64,000 bases of DNA, taken from the NCBI RefSeq assembly GCF_023195925.1, contig NZ_JALPRE010000003.1:124001-188000 (forward strand). Reading direction: 5' to 3'. This DNA is from Aquimarina acroporae. Its GTDB lineage: Bacteria; Bacteroidota; Bacteroidia; Flavobacteriales; Flavobacteriaceae. Below the pieces are notes generated by a model. That model had not been told where the DNA came from, ran no database searches, and saw only the letters and a program-made list of their open reading frames with translations. Positions 31,637 through 41,448 of the stretch are shown in pieces. The position numbers were made by a program, and so were the translations under genes. Positions within the stretch are counted from its first letter, which is position 1. Every line of letters starts with the position of its first letter.

Positions 31637-33910
31637 ATGAAAATACTTTACAATGTTAAACTGTTACTAGGAATTTTATTGATCATATTTTTTTCGTGCG
31701 ACCGAAAAAAAACTAGTAGCAATGGTATAAATATAATAGAAACAAATTTAACCGGATTTGTAGACCCTTTTATTGGTACCGGTGGTCATGGTCATACATA
31801 TCCTGGTGCCACAGTACCTTTTGGAATGGTTCAGGTGAGTCCAGATAATGGTATTTCTGGGTGGGATTGGTGTTCTGGTTACCATTATTCAGATTCTAAA
31901 ACTATTGGATTTAGTCATTTACATCTTAGTGGAACAGGAATAGGTGATCTAACGGATATCAGGGTAATGCCAATTAACAAAAAAGTTGACCTTTCTCTTC
32001 CTGTAAAGTCACGAGATGACATACCTTATATTTCTAAGTACTCCCATGCAAATGAAAAGGCAAATCCGGGATATTATAGTGTCTTTCTCGAAGATTTTGG
32101 CATAAAGGCAGAGCTTACTGCAGATCTTAGAACTGCTTTTCATAGATATACCTTTAATGATGGTGATGATCAATCTTTAATTCTGGATCTGGGGTATACT
32201 GTCAATTGGGACAAAACAGTTGATTCAAAAATCACCATTGAAGATAAATACACGGTATCAGGATTTAGACACAGTACCGGATGGGCCAAAAATCAAAAAG
32301 TATATTATGTACTTCAATTTTCAAAATCTATTAATGGTTATGATTTATATAAAGGGAATACTAAAGTAGAAAAATCAAATACCGTTCGAGACACGGCCAC
32401 ATCTGTACAACTATTTTTTAATGAGGTGATAAAAAATCAGTTAGAAGTAAAGGTAGGAATCTCTTCGGTTAGTGTAGAGAATGCTAAGAGAAATATTAGT
32501 GAACATAAAAATAATTTCGAATTCGATTCGGTAAAAGAAAGATCAGAAACTTCTTGGGAAAATGTGCTTTCTCGTATAACCGTTGATACGGAGGTAGATT
32601 CTCTAAAGACAATCTTTTATACAGCCTTGTATCATTCGCAAATAGCACCTGTAACCTACAGTGATAATAATGGGGCCTTTAGGAAAGAGAATGACAGTAT
32701 TCTATACGCTAATGATTATACTGCATATTCTACATTATCTCTTTGGGATACTTTTCGCGCAGAGCACCCGCTACTTATTTTGACTGCTCCTGATAAAGTT
32801 TCAGATATTATTAAATCTATGTTGGCATATTATGAGGATAAAAAGATATTACCCGTTTGGACCTTATATGCAAATGAAACAAATACCATGACAGGCTACC
32901 ATTCTGTATCGGTAATAGCCGAAGCCTATCTAAAAGGTATTAGAGATTTCGATATCGAGAAAGCGTATGTAGCCATGAAGCAAACCATGATGCAAGATGA
33001 AAGAGGGTTAGATTTTTATAAAAAATACGGATATATCCCTTATGAATTATTAGATGAATCGGTTACCATAACATTAGAATACGCATATAATGACTGGTGT
33101 GTAGCGCAAATTGCAAAAGCCCTTAATAAAATAGAGGATTACCAATATTTTATAAAACGTTCCGAAGCATATACACATTTGTTTGACAAGGAAACAGGCT
33201 TTATGAGAGGAAAAAATAAGGAAGGCACTGCATGGCATGAACCTTTTGATCCAAAATTTTCTGCTCATCGTATTCATGCAGATTATACAGAGGGAAATGC
33301 CTGGCAACACAGTTGGTTTGTTCCGCATAATGTTAAAGGATTAATTCAATTGTTTGGAGACAAAAGTTCTTTTGTTACAAAATTGGAGCAATTATTCACT
33401 GAAGACTCTAAGATAACAGGAGACAATGTTTCAGCAGATATATCTGGTTTAATTGGGCAGTATGCACATGGTAATGAACCTAGTCATCATATAGCCTATA
33501 TGTTTAATAAGGCCAATATGCCTTGGAAAACCCAGTATTGGGTCAATCAAATCTTAAAAACACAATATAACACTACTCCAAATGGTCTTAGTGGAAATGA
33601 AGATTGTGGTCAAATGTCTGCTTGGTATGTATTTAGTGGGTTAGGAATCTATCCAATGAATCCCGCTTCTGGTGAATATGAAATTGGAAGTCCGCTTTTT
33701 GAGAAATCAACCATAAAAATAAAGGATGGGGTCGATTTTATCATTGAGGCAGAGCATGTTTCAGATAACAACATATATATACAATCGGCAACATTAAACG
33801 GAAAAGAAATTAATCGATCATATATTACTCATCAGGAAATCATAGAAGGAGGAACATTACATTTTGTTATGGGATCATCTCCTAATAAAAACTGGGGAGT
33901 AAAGAACTAA
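31637..33910 (+). CDS. GH92 alpha-mannosidase lipoprotein (first of four)
   Basis: The 757-residue lipoprotein (FFSC, cysteine about residue 21) has the GH92 layout: an N-terminal beta-sandwich opening with VDPFIGTGGHGHTYPGA, a linker, and an (alpha/alpha)6 barrel. The likely catalytic acid is E552 in TEGNAWQ, and the likely base lies in NEDCGQMSAW (D656), by analogy with characterised calcium-dependent exo-alpha-mannosidases. HGNEPSHH around residue 614 is intact. GH92 enzymes trim alpha-1,2-, 1,3- or 1,6-linked mannose with inversion. It is the first gene of the locus, 10 bases before the symporter. Confidence 0.95.
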   Translation: MKILYNVKLLLGILLIIFFSCDRKKTSSNGINIIETNLTGFVDPFIGTGGHGHTYPGATVPFGMVQVSPDNGISGWDWCSGYHYSDSKTIGFSHLHLSGTGIGDLTDIRVMPINKKVDLSLPVKSRDDIPYISKYSHANEKANPGYYSVFLEDFGIKAELTADLRTAFHRYTFNDGDDQSLILDLGYTVNWDKTVDSKITIEDKYTVSGFRHSTGWAKNQKVYYVLQFSKSINGYDLYKGNTKVEKSNTVRDTATSVQLFFNEVIKNQLEVKVGISSVSVENAKRNISEHKNNFEFDSVKERSETSWENVLSRITVDTEVDSLKTIFYTALYHSQIAPVTYSDNNGAFRKENDSILYANDYTAYSTLSLWDTFRAEHPLLILTAPDKVSDIIKSMLAYYEDKKILPVWTLYANETNTMTGYHSVSVIAEAYLKGIRDFDIEKAYVAMKQTMMQDERGLDFYKKYGYIPYELLDESVTITLEYAYNDWCVAQIAKALNKIEDYQYFIKRSEAYTHLFDKETGFMRGKNKEGTAWHEPFDPKFSAHRIHADYTEGNAWQHSWFVPHNVKGLIQLFGDKSSFVTKLEQLFTEDSKITGDNVSADISGLIGQYAHGNEPSHHIAYMFNKANMPWKTQYWVNQILKTQYNTTPNGLSGNEDCGQMSAWYVFSGLGIYPMNPASGEYEIGSPLFEKSTIKIKDGVDFIIEAEHVSDNNIYIQSATLNGKEINRSYITHQEIIEGGTLHFVMGSSPNKNWGVKN

Positions 33911-33920
33911 CAACCTTTAC

Positions 33921-35753
33921 ATGAATCTAGCTACCATCGATATTGTAATAATTATTTGTTACATCATTATTACTCTTATTCTGGGATTTTATGTTTCTAA
34001 AAAAGCATCAAAAGATATAAAATCTTACTTTTTAGGAGGAAACGAAATTCCGTGGTATTATCTGGGTTTATCGAATGCCTCTGGAATGTTTGATATCTCT
34101 GGAACGATGTGGGCAGTAACAGCAATGTTTGTGTATGGACTTAAAAGTGCTTGGTTGCCCTGGTTATGGCCAGTATGGAATCAGGTTTTTATTATGGTGT
34201 TTTTAGCAGCATGGTTAAGAAGATCTAATGTTATGACAGGAGCGCAATGGATCACATATCGATTTGGAAAAGACTTGGGAGCAAGACTATCCCATATCAT
34301 TGTAACGGTATTCGCAATTATTAGTACACTTGGGTTTATCGCTTATTTTTTTGAAGGAATAGGCAAATTTGCTACTATATTTTTTCCATGGGATCTTTCG
34401 TTCACCATTGGTTCTTTATTAATTTCCTCAGAGCAGTCTTATGCACTGTTAATTATCGCAATTACTACAATTTATACGTTGAAAGGAGGAATGTACAGTG
34501 TGGTGGGAACAGAAGTGATTCAATTCATAATCATGACAATTTCCTGTCTGGTAATAGGATATATTGCTTTTACAACAGTTTCTGCAGAGCAGATCTCTTC
34601 TTCAGTACCTCAAAATTGGGATAATTTGTTTTTTGGGACGAAACTAGATATAGATTGGACAGGATATATCGATAGTGTGAATACCAAAATCGAAGAAGAT
34701 GGATTTTCTCTTTTCGGATTTTTATTCATGATGATGATTTTCAAAGGTATTTTTGCAAGTTTGGCTGGCCCTGTACCAAGTTATGATATGCAACGCATAT
34801 TGTCTACAAAAAATGAGGTGGAAGCTTCAAAAATGAGTGCATTAACTATTGTGGTATTGTCTATACCACGTTATCTTATGATTACTGGTTTTGCAGTTTT
34901 GGGACTGGTATATCTAGGACCAGAGTTACAAATAGCAGGAACAGGAATAGATTTTGAAACCATTTTGCCACTAGCAATTCAACGATTTATACCAGTGGGG
35001 CTTAAAGGGTTGTTACTTGCAGGGTTATTAGCCGCTTTTATGGGAACCTTTGCAGCATTTATTAATGCCGCTCCTGCTTATCTAGTCAATGATATTTATA
35101 AAAAATATATCAACCCCAAGGCTTCCAGTAAAACATACGTTAGGTTCAGCTACCTTTCATCAATATTAATAGTAATTATTGGACTGTTGTTTGGTTTTTT
35201 TGCCTCGTCAATTAATACACTAACAGTTTGGTTGACCTCGGCTTTGTACGGTGGCTACGCAGCAGCCAATGTGTTAAAATGGATTTGGTGGCGTTTTAAT
35301 TCATATGGCTATTTTGGAGGCATGTTGGCAGGTTTAATTGCTGCTTCTATTGTGCCTGTTTTTTTTCCTGAAACACCTGCAATTTATCTGTTTCCTTTGA
35401 TACTTCTATTATCGTTTATAGGGTGTTTTTTAGGAGTTTATTTAGGTAAACCTGATGATATGAGGGTTTTGAAACACTTTTATAAGACAACAAAACCATG
35501 GGGGTTTTGGAAACCAGTGTACGACCAAATTAAAATTGAAGATCCCGAATTTACTTCTAATACAGATTTTTGGAAAGATACTTTCAATTGTGTTATTGGG
35601 GTGATCTGGCAAATGACTTTCGTCTTGATTCCAATGTATTTAATAATCAGAGAATATGATTATTTAAGTATTGTCATTTGTATTATGCTGGTAACAACAT
35701 TTATTTTAAAAAAAACGTGGTATGATAAACTTATTATAAATACAAAAAGATAA
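33921..35753 (+). CDS. SSS-family sodium:solute symporter
   Basis: The 610-residue inner-membrane protein has about 14 hydrophobic segments and SSS-family features such as SYFLGGNEIPWYYLGLSNASGMFD near the N-terminus and TLKGGMYSVVGTE. The N-terminal helices and position are those of SGLT/sialic-acid-type sodium symporters. It sits between GH92 and the T9SS GH18 genes with 10-base and 26-base gaps, so it most likely brings a released sugar (mannose or a mannosyl-GlcNAc disaccharide) into the cell. Substrate is inferred from context. Confidence 0.9.
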   Translation: MNLATIDIVIIICYIIITLILGFYVSKKASKDIKSYFLGGNEIPWYYLGLSNASGMFDISGTMWAVTAMFVYGLKSAWLPWLWPVWNQVFIMVFLAAWLRRSNVMTGAQWITYRFGKDLGARLSHIIVTVFAIISTLGFIAYFFEGIGKFATIFFPWDLSFTIGSLLISSEQSYALLIIAITTIYTLKGGMYSVVGTEVIQFIIMTISCLVIGYIAFTTVSAEQISSSVPQNWDNLFFGTKLDIDWTGYIDSVNTKIEEDGFSLFGFLFMMMIFKGIFASLAGPVPSYDMQRILSTKNEVEASKMSALTIVVLSIPRYLMITGFAVLGLVYLGPELQIAGTGIDFETILPLAIQRFIPVGLKGLLLAGLLAAFMGTFAAFINAAPAYLVNDIYKKYINPKASSKTYVRFSYLSSILIVIIGLLFGFFASSINTLTVWLTSALYGGYAAANVLKWIWWRFNSYGYFGGMLAGLIAASIVPVFFPETPAIYLFPLILLLSFIGCFLGVYLGKPDDMRVLKHFYKTTKPWGFWKPVYDQIKIEDPEFTSNTDFWKDTFNCVIGVIWQMTFVLIPMYLIIREYDYLSIVICIMLVTTFILKKTWYDKLIINTKR

Positions 35754-35779
35754 CTCTTACAACCAAAACCATTAATATT

Positions 35780-38221
35780 ATGAAAACATACAGATTCATT
35801 TTCAAATTAATACTACTTCTATTTTGGATAGGAGTGAGTTTTCAGATGAACGCTCAGGAAACGGCTATTTATGCCGGAGGACCAATCTATAATAATAGAA
35901 ATGTTTCGATTGATGAATTACGTAATTCTGGATACACTACGGTAATTGTATGGACAATTCATATAGAGGCAAATGGTGATTTAGGATTTAATGGAGAGTT
36001 CCCACTGGTGCAAAACGGGGTTTATGTTGGCGGTAATACATATCCTAACTTTCCAAACGATATTGTTAGGTTAAAAACTGCGCCAACATCAATTAATAGG
36101 GTAGAATTTGGGTTGAGTGCAGCGGGTTCTGGAACATTTGATGCAGTTCGCAATTTTTATAACTCCGAAGGATTTGGTCCTGGTACAACGTTGTATGAAA
36201 ACTTTTTAGCGCTCAAGAATGCCATTCCAGGGATAGATGCATTTAACAATGATGATGAAGGAACATATCATGTGCCATCAGCAGTTGCATTTACAAAAAT
36301 GCTTGCAGGATTAGGGTATAAAAATGCTATTGTACCCTATACCAGAAGTAGCTTTTGGAGTGCTCTGGTAAGTCAGGTAAATGCTGATTATCCTGGCAAT
36401 ATAGATAGAAATTATCTACAATGCTATGCAGGAGGAAGCGGTAATAATCCTTGTTCTTCAACCTGGGATTTTGGAATACCGGTATATCCTGGACTTTGGG
36501 GAGGATCGGGGCAGTCTAGTATAGCAACAGTAGAAAGTAGGATGAACTCTTGGCAAAACAGTTGCGGAATTACAGGAGGTTTTATGTGGATTTATGATGA
36601 TTTTGATAATAGTCCAGACGTGGCTGGATATGCTACGGCAATTAATAATGCTCTTTCTCCGGGCAATGCGCCAGGAACGGCTAGTGCTCCTAACCCTTCA
36701 AATAATGCAACCAATGTGAGTACCAATATTTCGTTAAGTTGGTCTGCAGGATCTGAAGCGACTTCTCATAATGTGTTTTTTGGAACCACTTCTAGCTTGG
36801 GATCGGGAGATGCTCAGGGAAATCAACCTGGAACTACCTTTAATCCGGGTATTTTAAATCCAAATACCACATATTACTGGAGAATAGATGAGGTAAATAC
36901 CATAGGAACCACAACTGGCACGGTATGGAGCTTTACTACCACCAATACAAATACCAATGAGGTAGATCATACAGATCCCGTTGGAACAGGAACCATTACC
37001 GCTAGGGCAGAAATAAATAGTGCAGAATCAGCCAATAGAGCTTTTGATAATTTAAGTACCAATGGTACCCAAAATACCAATTGGAGTAAGTGGTTAGATA
37101 ATGGTGGGATACCTGGAGCTGCCAACCCTAGTTGGATTCAGATACAGTTACCTAATGCCGTTGTAGTAAATAAACTAGCAATCACCAGCGCAAACGATGT
37201 GCCCGATAGAGACCCAGAAGACTTTAACATTCAAGGATCAAATGATGGAACCAATTGGACTAACTTAAATAGTTGGGTAGGACAAACATGGTCTACTAGG
37301 TTTCAGCGTAAAGAATTTAGCTTCATTAACACAACCAATTATTCCTATTATCGTTTAAATACTACCAAGAATAGAGGAGGAATCTCAATGACCCAAATCT
37401 GCGAAATTGAATTAATAGGGCCAGCAAGTGCTACCAATCCTCCCGTTGGGTGTGGAGATTGCATCGATTTTAATACCGTAACATTGGGATCTTATTCTAA
37501 TCAAGATGCTGATGGGACATACTTTATAGAAGATAATGGTGAAACTGCCCGATTGGTAAATAATACTTGGAAACGGTCATCAAGTACATATACAATAACA
37601 GCTAATACGATGTTAGAATTTGATTTTAAAAGCTCTAATGAAGGAGAAATTCATGGTATTGGCTTTGATGAAAACAATTCATTAAGTAGCAATAGAATTT
37701 TTAAAGTACATGGTACTCAGAACTGGGGAATTAGAACCCATGATAATTACGATGCTAACGGTAGTTATAAAACATATGTGATCCCTATTGGTAATTCTTA
37801 CACAGGAAATACCATGAATCTGATTCTTGTAAATGATAACGACGCTGGTAGCGGCAATAATAGTTCATTTAGAAATGTTAGAATTTACGAAAGTACGCGA
37901 TCGGCTAATCTCACTATGAATAAAAGTATAAATATTGTAGATGAACTCGACGATGAACCTATAGGTAATTTGGCAGACAAAGATGTGTTAATCTATCCAA
38001 GTCCAATTAAAGAATCTTTACAAATCAAATTATTGAGAAGTCATAGTTTTACAAGTGCTAAGATATTCAATCTTTCTGGACAATTAGTGAGTGCGAAAAA
38101 GGTAATACCAGGGCAAGATCACATTCAGTTTGATGCCTTACAAAATTTAAATAGTGGTATTTATATTTTGAAACTTGAAGGGCAACAAAACTTCAATATT
38201 CATAAATTTATTAAAAGATAA
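35780..38221 (+). CDS. Multidomain GH18-like glycosidase with T9SS sorting domain
   Basis: The 813-residue protein has a signal peptide (ending NAQE, residue 30), a GH18-like barrel (about 30-290), a fibronectin-like domain (about 300-390), a F5/8 type C (discoidin) domain (about 400-550), a further beta-sandwich module (about 560-710) and a type IX C-terminal sorting domain (about 735-813, DVLIYPSPIKESLQI to the end). The catalytic segment reads IDAFNNDDE with E160 at the acid position; the canonical DGxDxDxE has Asn instead of the second Asp. It is probably an endo-beta-N-acetylglucosaminidase-like surface enzyme, but reduced or altered activity is possible. Confidence 0.75.
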   Translation: MKTYRFIFKLILLLFWIGVSFQMNAQETAIYAGGPIYNNRNVSIDELRNSGYTTVIVWTIHIEANGDLGFNGEFPLVQNGVYVGGNTYPNFPNDIVRLKTAPTSINRVEFGLSAAGSGTFDAVRNFYNSEGFGPGTTLYENFLALKNAIPGIDAFNNDDEGTYHVPSAVAFTKMLAGLGYKNAIVPYTRSSFWSALVSQVNADYPGNIDRNYLQCYAGGSGNNPCSSTWDFGIPVYPGLWGGSGQSSIATVESRMNSWQNSCGITGGFMWIYDDFDNSPDVAGYATAINNALSPGNAPGTASAPNPSNNATNVSTNISLSWSAGSEATSHNVFFGTTSSLGSGDAQGNQPGTTFNPGILNPNTTYYWRIDEVNTIGTTTGTVWSFTTTNTNTNEVDHTDPVGTGTITARAEINSAESANRAFDNLSTNGTQNTNWSKWLDNGGIPGAANPSWIQIQLPNAVVVNKLAITSANDVPDRDPEDFNIQGSNDGTNWTNLNSWVGQTWSTRFQRKEFSFINTTNYSYYRLNTTKNRGGISMTQICEIELIGPASATNPPVGCGDCIDFNTVTLGSYSNQDADGTYFIEDNGETARLVNNTWKRSSSTYTITANTMLEFDFKSSNEGEIHGIGFDENNSLSSNRIFKVHGTQNWGIRTHDNYDANGSYKTYVIPIGNSYTGNTMNLILVNDNDAGSGNNSSFRNVRIYESTRSANLTMNKSINIVDELDDEPIGNLADKDVLIYPSPIKESLQIKLLRSHSFTSAKIFNLSGQLVSAKKVIPGQDHIQFDALQNLNSGIYILKLEGQQNFNIHKFIKR

Positions 38222-38224
38222 CCA

Positions 38225-39190
38225 ATGAGTAATATTCCCTGGCAGGACCCGCCAAAAGGGTTTACCGATGTAGTTTGGAGGTATGAGGAAAATCCAATAA
38301 TTCATAGGAATGCTATCCCCTCCTCAAATAGCATTTTTAACAGCGCAGTGGTTCCGTTTAAAGATGGTTTTGCCGGGGTTTTTAGATGTGATAATAAGGC
38401 AGTACAAATGAATATTTTCGCTGGCTTTAGTAAAGATGGTATCAATTGGGAAATTAACCATGACCCCATAGTAATGAAACAAGGGAATACCAAAATGATT
38501 CATTCCGATTATAAATATGATCCTCGGGTCACTTTTATCGAAGATAGATATTGGATTACCTGGTGCAATGGGTACCATGGGCCTACAATAGGGATTGCAT
38601 ATACCTATGATTTTGAAGAGTTTTTTCAATGCGAAAATGCCTTTTTACCTTTTAATAGAAATGGAGTTTTATTCCCCCAAAAGATCAATGGGAAATATGC
38701 TATGTTAAGTAGACCTAGTGATAATGGGCATACTCCTTTTGGAGATATATTTATTAGTTACAGTCCAGATATGAAATATTGGGGAGAACATCGAAATGTA
38801 ATGAAGGTTGCCCCCTTTGAAGAAAGTGCCTGGCAGTGCACCAAAATTGGAGCAGGTTCGGTGCCATTTTTAACAGAAGAAGGTTGGTTAATGTTTTATC
38901 ATGGTGTTATTAATACTTGCAATGGATTTCGTTATGCCATGGGAGCAGCAATTTTAGATGAAAAACATCCTGAAAATGTAAAATATCGCACAAAGCCCTA
39001 TCTCCTATCTCCATCTGTATATTATGAACAAATAGGTGATGTGCCCAATGTAATTTTTCCTTGTGCTACACTGCAAGATATAGAACAAGATAAAGTAACC
39101 ATTTATTATGGTGCCGCAGATACCTCAGTGGCCATTGCCTTTGGAAGGATAAGCGAAATTATTAAGTTTACTAAGGACAATACCTTATAA
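38225..39190 (+). CDS. GH130 mannoside phosphorylase
   Basis: This 321-residue protein lacks a signal peptide, so it is cytoplasmic. It shows the GH130 five-bladed propeller: [17 protein letters not shown] near residue 98, whose aspartate corresponds to the catalytic acid, then [20 protein letters not shown] and [12 protein letters not shown]. Characterised GH130 members of this group split beta-1,4-mannosyl-N-acetylglucosamine with phosphate, giving mannose-1-phosphate and GlcNAc. That would be the last step of N-glycan core breakdown. It begins 4 bases after the GH18-like gene. Confidence 0.9.
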   Translation: MSNIPWQDPPKGFTDVVWRYEENPIIHRNAIPSSNSIFNSAVVPFKDGFAGVFRCDNKAVQMNIFAGFSKDGINWEINHDPIVMKQGNTKMIHSDYKYDPRVTFIEDRYWITWCNGYHGPTIGIAYTYDFEEFFQCENAFLPFNRNGVLFPQKINGKYAMLSRPSDNGHTPFGDIFISYSPDMKYWGEHRNVMKVAPFEESAWQCTKIGAGSVPFLTEEGWLMFYHGVINTCNGFRYAMGAAILDEKHPENVKYRTKPYLLSPSVYYEQIGDVPNVIFPCATLQDIEQDKVTIYYGAADTSVAIAFGRISEIIKFTKDNTL

Positions 39191-39192
39191 TC

Positions 39193-40305
39193 ATGATTCA
39201 AACAAAAGACCATATTTACAGCGTAGAAAAATATAGTAATATACAATGCTTGATTGTATTTCTATTCGTAGTATTTTGGTCTTATGCACAGGAGAGTAAT
39301 GAGCGGGTATCTCCTAAAAAATATATAGCATATTTTACCGATCAATCTATTGATATAGATGGAAATGAATCTGAAGAATCCTGGAAAAAAGTAAAAGCAA
39401 CAGAACACTTTATAGATATCGAGGGTATAAAAACTCCTAAGTATAAAACATCTGTAAAAATGTTATGGGATCAAAAATACGTGTATTTTTTAGCCAAAAT
39501 GGAAGAACCTCATGTTTGGGGAAACTTAAAACAAAGAGATACTATTATTTTCTATAATAATGATTTTGAAATTTTTATAGATCCAGATAATGATACTCAT
39601 AACTATTATGAATTCGAAATTAATGCCCTGAATACGCTTTGGGATTTATTCATTACCAAACCTTATAGAGAAGGAACTCCCGTATTAAACGATTGGGATG
39701 CGAATGGCTTAAAATCAGCAGTAAAAATAAATGGTACTATAAATAACCCATCTGATGTTGATAAAAGGTGGACACTTGAAGTAGCTATCCCATTCAAAGT
39801 TTTTAGAACTTCTTATTATCATAAAAACATTCCAAAAGATACTTTTTGGAGAGTGAATTTTTCGAGGGTAAATTGGGATTTTCAGCTCGAACAAAATAGA
39901 TACCAAAGAAAGAAAAACAAACAAGGAAAATTCGAGTCAGAATACAATTGGGTTTGGTCTCCTATGGGAGTGGTTAATATGCATCGCCCAGAAGATTGGG
40001 GGTACGTATATTTCTCCTCAAAAAAAGCTGGAGAGCAAGATGCCTTTGAAATACCTAAAGATCATATAGTGAAACAATATTTATATGAGCAGTATCGAAA
40101 ACAAAAAGAGTTCTACAAGAAAAACAAACGATGGGGGACTACTTTTGACGAAATTTCTTCAAGTAACCTTGAAATAGAAGGGAATAGACTTATACGGAAT
40201 TTAGAAAATCATCAAACAGGATTTAATATAACAGTAGTGAGCCCATTTACTAATCGTTTATTCATCATAAAAGAAGACGGTAAAATAGTTGAAAAAGAAG
40301 ATTGA
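39193..40305 (+). CDS. CBM9-like sugar-binding secreted protein
   Basis: The 370-residue protein has an unusually long N-region before its signal sequence (hydrophobic residues 20-32, cut after SYAQ). The body is a carbohydrate-binding family 9-like domain (about 50-260): DIDGNESEESWKK, SVKMLWDQKYVYFLAKMEEPH, NNDFEIFIDPD and the paired W motifs. The C-terminal part (270-370) is a charged helix of unknown role. Proteins like this bind glycans at the cell surface. It is located between GH130 and a GHL10-like gene, 2 bases after the former. Confidence 0.82.
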   Translation: MIQTKDHIYSVEKYSNIQCLIVFLFVVFWSYAQESNERVSPKKYIAYFTDQSIDIDGNESEESWKKVKATEHFIDIEGIKTPKYKTSVKMLWDQKYVYFLAKMEEPHVWGNLKQRDTIIFYNNDFEIFIDPDNDTHNYYEFEINALNTLWDLFITKPYREGTPVLNDWDANGLKSAVKINGTINNPSDVDKRWTLEVAIPFKVFRTSYYHKNIPKDTFWRVNFSRVNWDFQLEQNRYQRKKNKQGKFESEYNWVWSPMGVVNMHRPEDWGYVYFSSKKAGEQDAFEIPKDHIVKQYLYEQYRKQKEFYKKNKRWGTTFDEISSSNLEIEGNRLIRNLENHQTGFNITVVSPFTNRLFIIKEDGKIVEKED

Positions 40306-40306
40306 T

Positions 40307-41419
40307 ATGAACATGATCAAAGGTATATATCTAGTAATCATACTTATTCTTATCGGTTGTCAAGCCGAAGAAAAAAAGGAAACAATTACACAGAAAGAAG
40401 GAGTGTTAGAAATGAAAACAGAACCTTTTAAATATTGGACATGGATAACCGCTAACCAGGAAAAAACAGATGAGGAGTATACAACCGAATTCAAGAAATA
40501 TAAAAATAATGGCATAGACGCTGTGTTGATTAATACTTTTGCAGATCCTAAAATTTTAGAAAAATTAACCCAACTGGCAGTAAGAGAAGAGTTAGAAGTT
40601 CATGCATGGATGTTTACCATGAACAGACCAGATGATAAGATTGCTTTGCAACATCCAGATTGGTATATGGTAAGCAGAAGTGGCAAATCTTGTTTTGACG
40701 ATAGACCCTATGTAGACTACTACCAGTGGTTATCTCCTAGTCATCCAGAAGCGCGACAACATGTTTGGGATTTGGTAGAAGGTTTGGCAAAAGTTAAGGA
40801 CGTAGCCAGCGTACATCTAGATTATATAAGATATCCAGATGTTTATTTACCCGTGGGACTATTGCCAAAGTATAATTTGGTACAAAATGAAGAGTTGCCA
40901 GATTTTGATTTTGATTATTCTAAAGCTTCGGTAGAAAAGTTTGAACGATTATATGGTAAAGATATTAGACAATCTGAAGTTCCAGCAATAGATATTGAGT
41001 GGAAACAGTTTAGATTAAATGAAATCAAAGCGGTTGTAGATGGTGCGTATGAAATAGCACATAAACACGGGAAAAAATTGACGGCAGCGGTTTTCCCCTA
41101 TCCTGAAATGGCAGATCATATGGTACGACAACGTTGGGATAAATGGAATGTAGATGAAGTTTTACCCATGATCTATTATAATTTTTATAACGAAACTGTA
41201 GATTGGGTAGGTTTTGCTACTAGACAAGGAGTAGCAGACCTTAAAGGAAAAAATACCAAACTACATACGGGTATTTATTTGCCACCTATGAGCGCAAAAG
41301 ATGTTTCTGTAGCTATTGAGTTGGCAAAAAACAATGGAGCTTCTGGGGTATCTTTTTTCGACGGTGAGGCAATAACAGATGAGCAGTTTGCAGTAATAAA
41401 ATCTTCAAAAAACAACTAA
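40307..41419 (+). CDS. GHL10-like glycoside-hydrolase-family lipoprotein
   Basis: From ATG 40307 (one base after the previous stop; a TTG at 40289 is less likely) the product is a lipoprotein with the lipobox ILIGC. The body is a TIM-barrel of the glycosyl-hydrolase-like 10 (DUF4015/GHL10) type, with HAWMFTMNRP, SPSHPEARQHVWDLVEGLA, HLDYIRYPD near residue 180 and VLPMIYYNFYN. GHL10 proteins are rarely characterised; some resemble GH families acting on beta-linked glycans. Its place between CBM9 and GH92 genes suggests a role in the glycan pathway, with the bond unknown. Confidence 0.8.
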   Translation: MNMIKGIYLVIILILIGCQAEEKKETITQKEGVLEMKTEPFKYWTWITANQEKTDEEYTTEFKKYKNNGIDAVLINTFADPKILEKLTQLAVREELEVHAWMFTMNRPDDKIALQHPDWYMVSRSGKSCFDDRPYVDYYQWLSPSHPEARQHVWDLVEGLAKVKDVASVHLDYIRYPDVYLPVGLLPKYNLVQNEELPDFDFDYSKASVEKFERLYGKDIRQSEVPAIDIEWKQFRLNEIKAVVDGAYEIAHKHGKKLTAAVFPYPEMADHMVRQRWDKWNVDEVLPMIYYNFYNETVDWVGFATRQGVADLKGKNTKLHTGIYLPPMSAKDVSVAIELAKNNGASGVSFFDGEAITDEQFAVIKSSKNN

Positions 41420-41448
41420 AATGCACATTTCCTGATGAAATCGGACTA

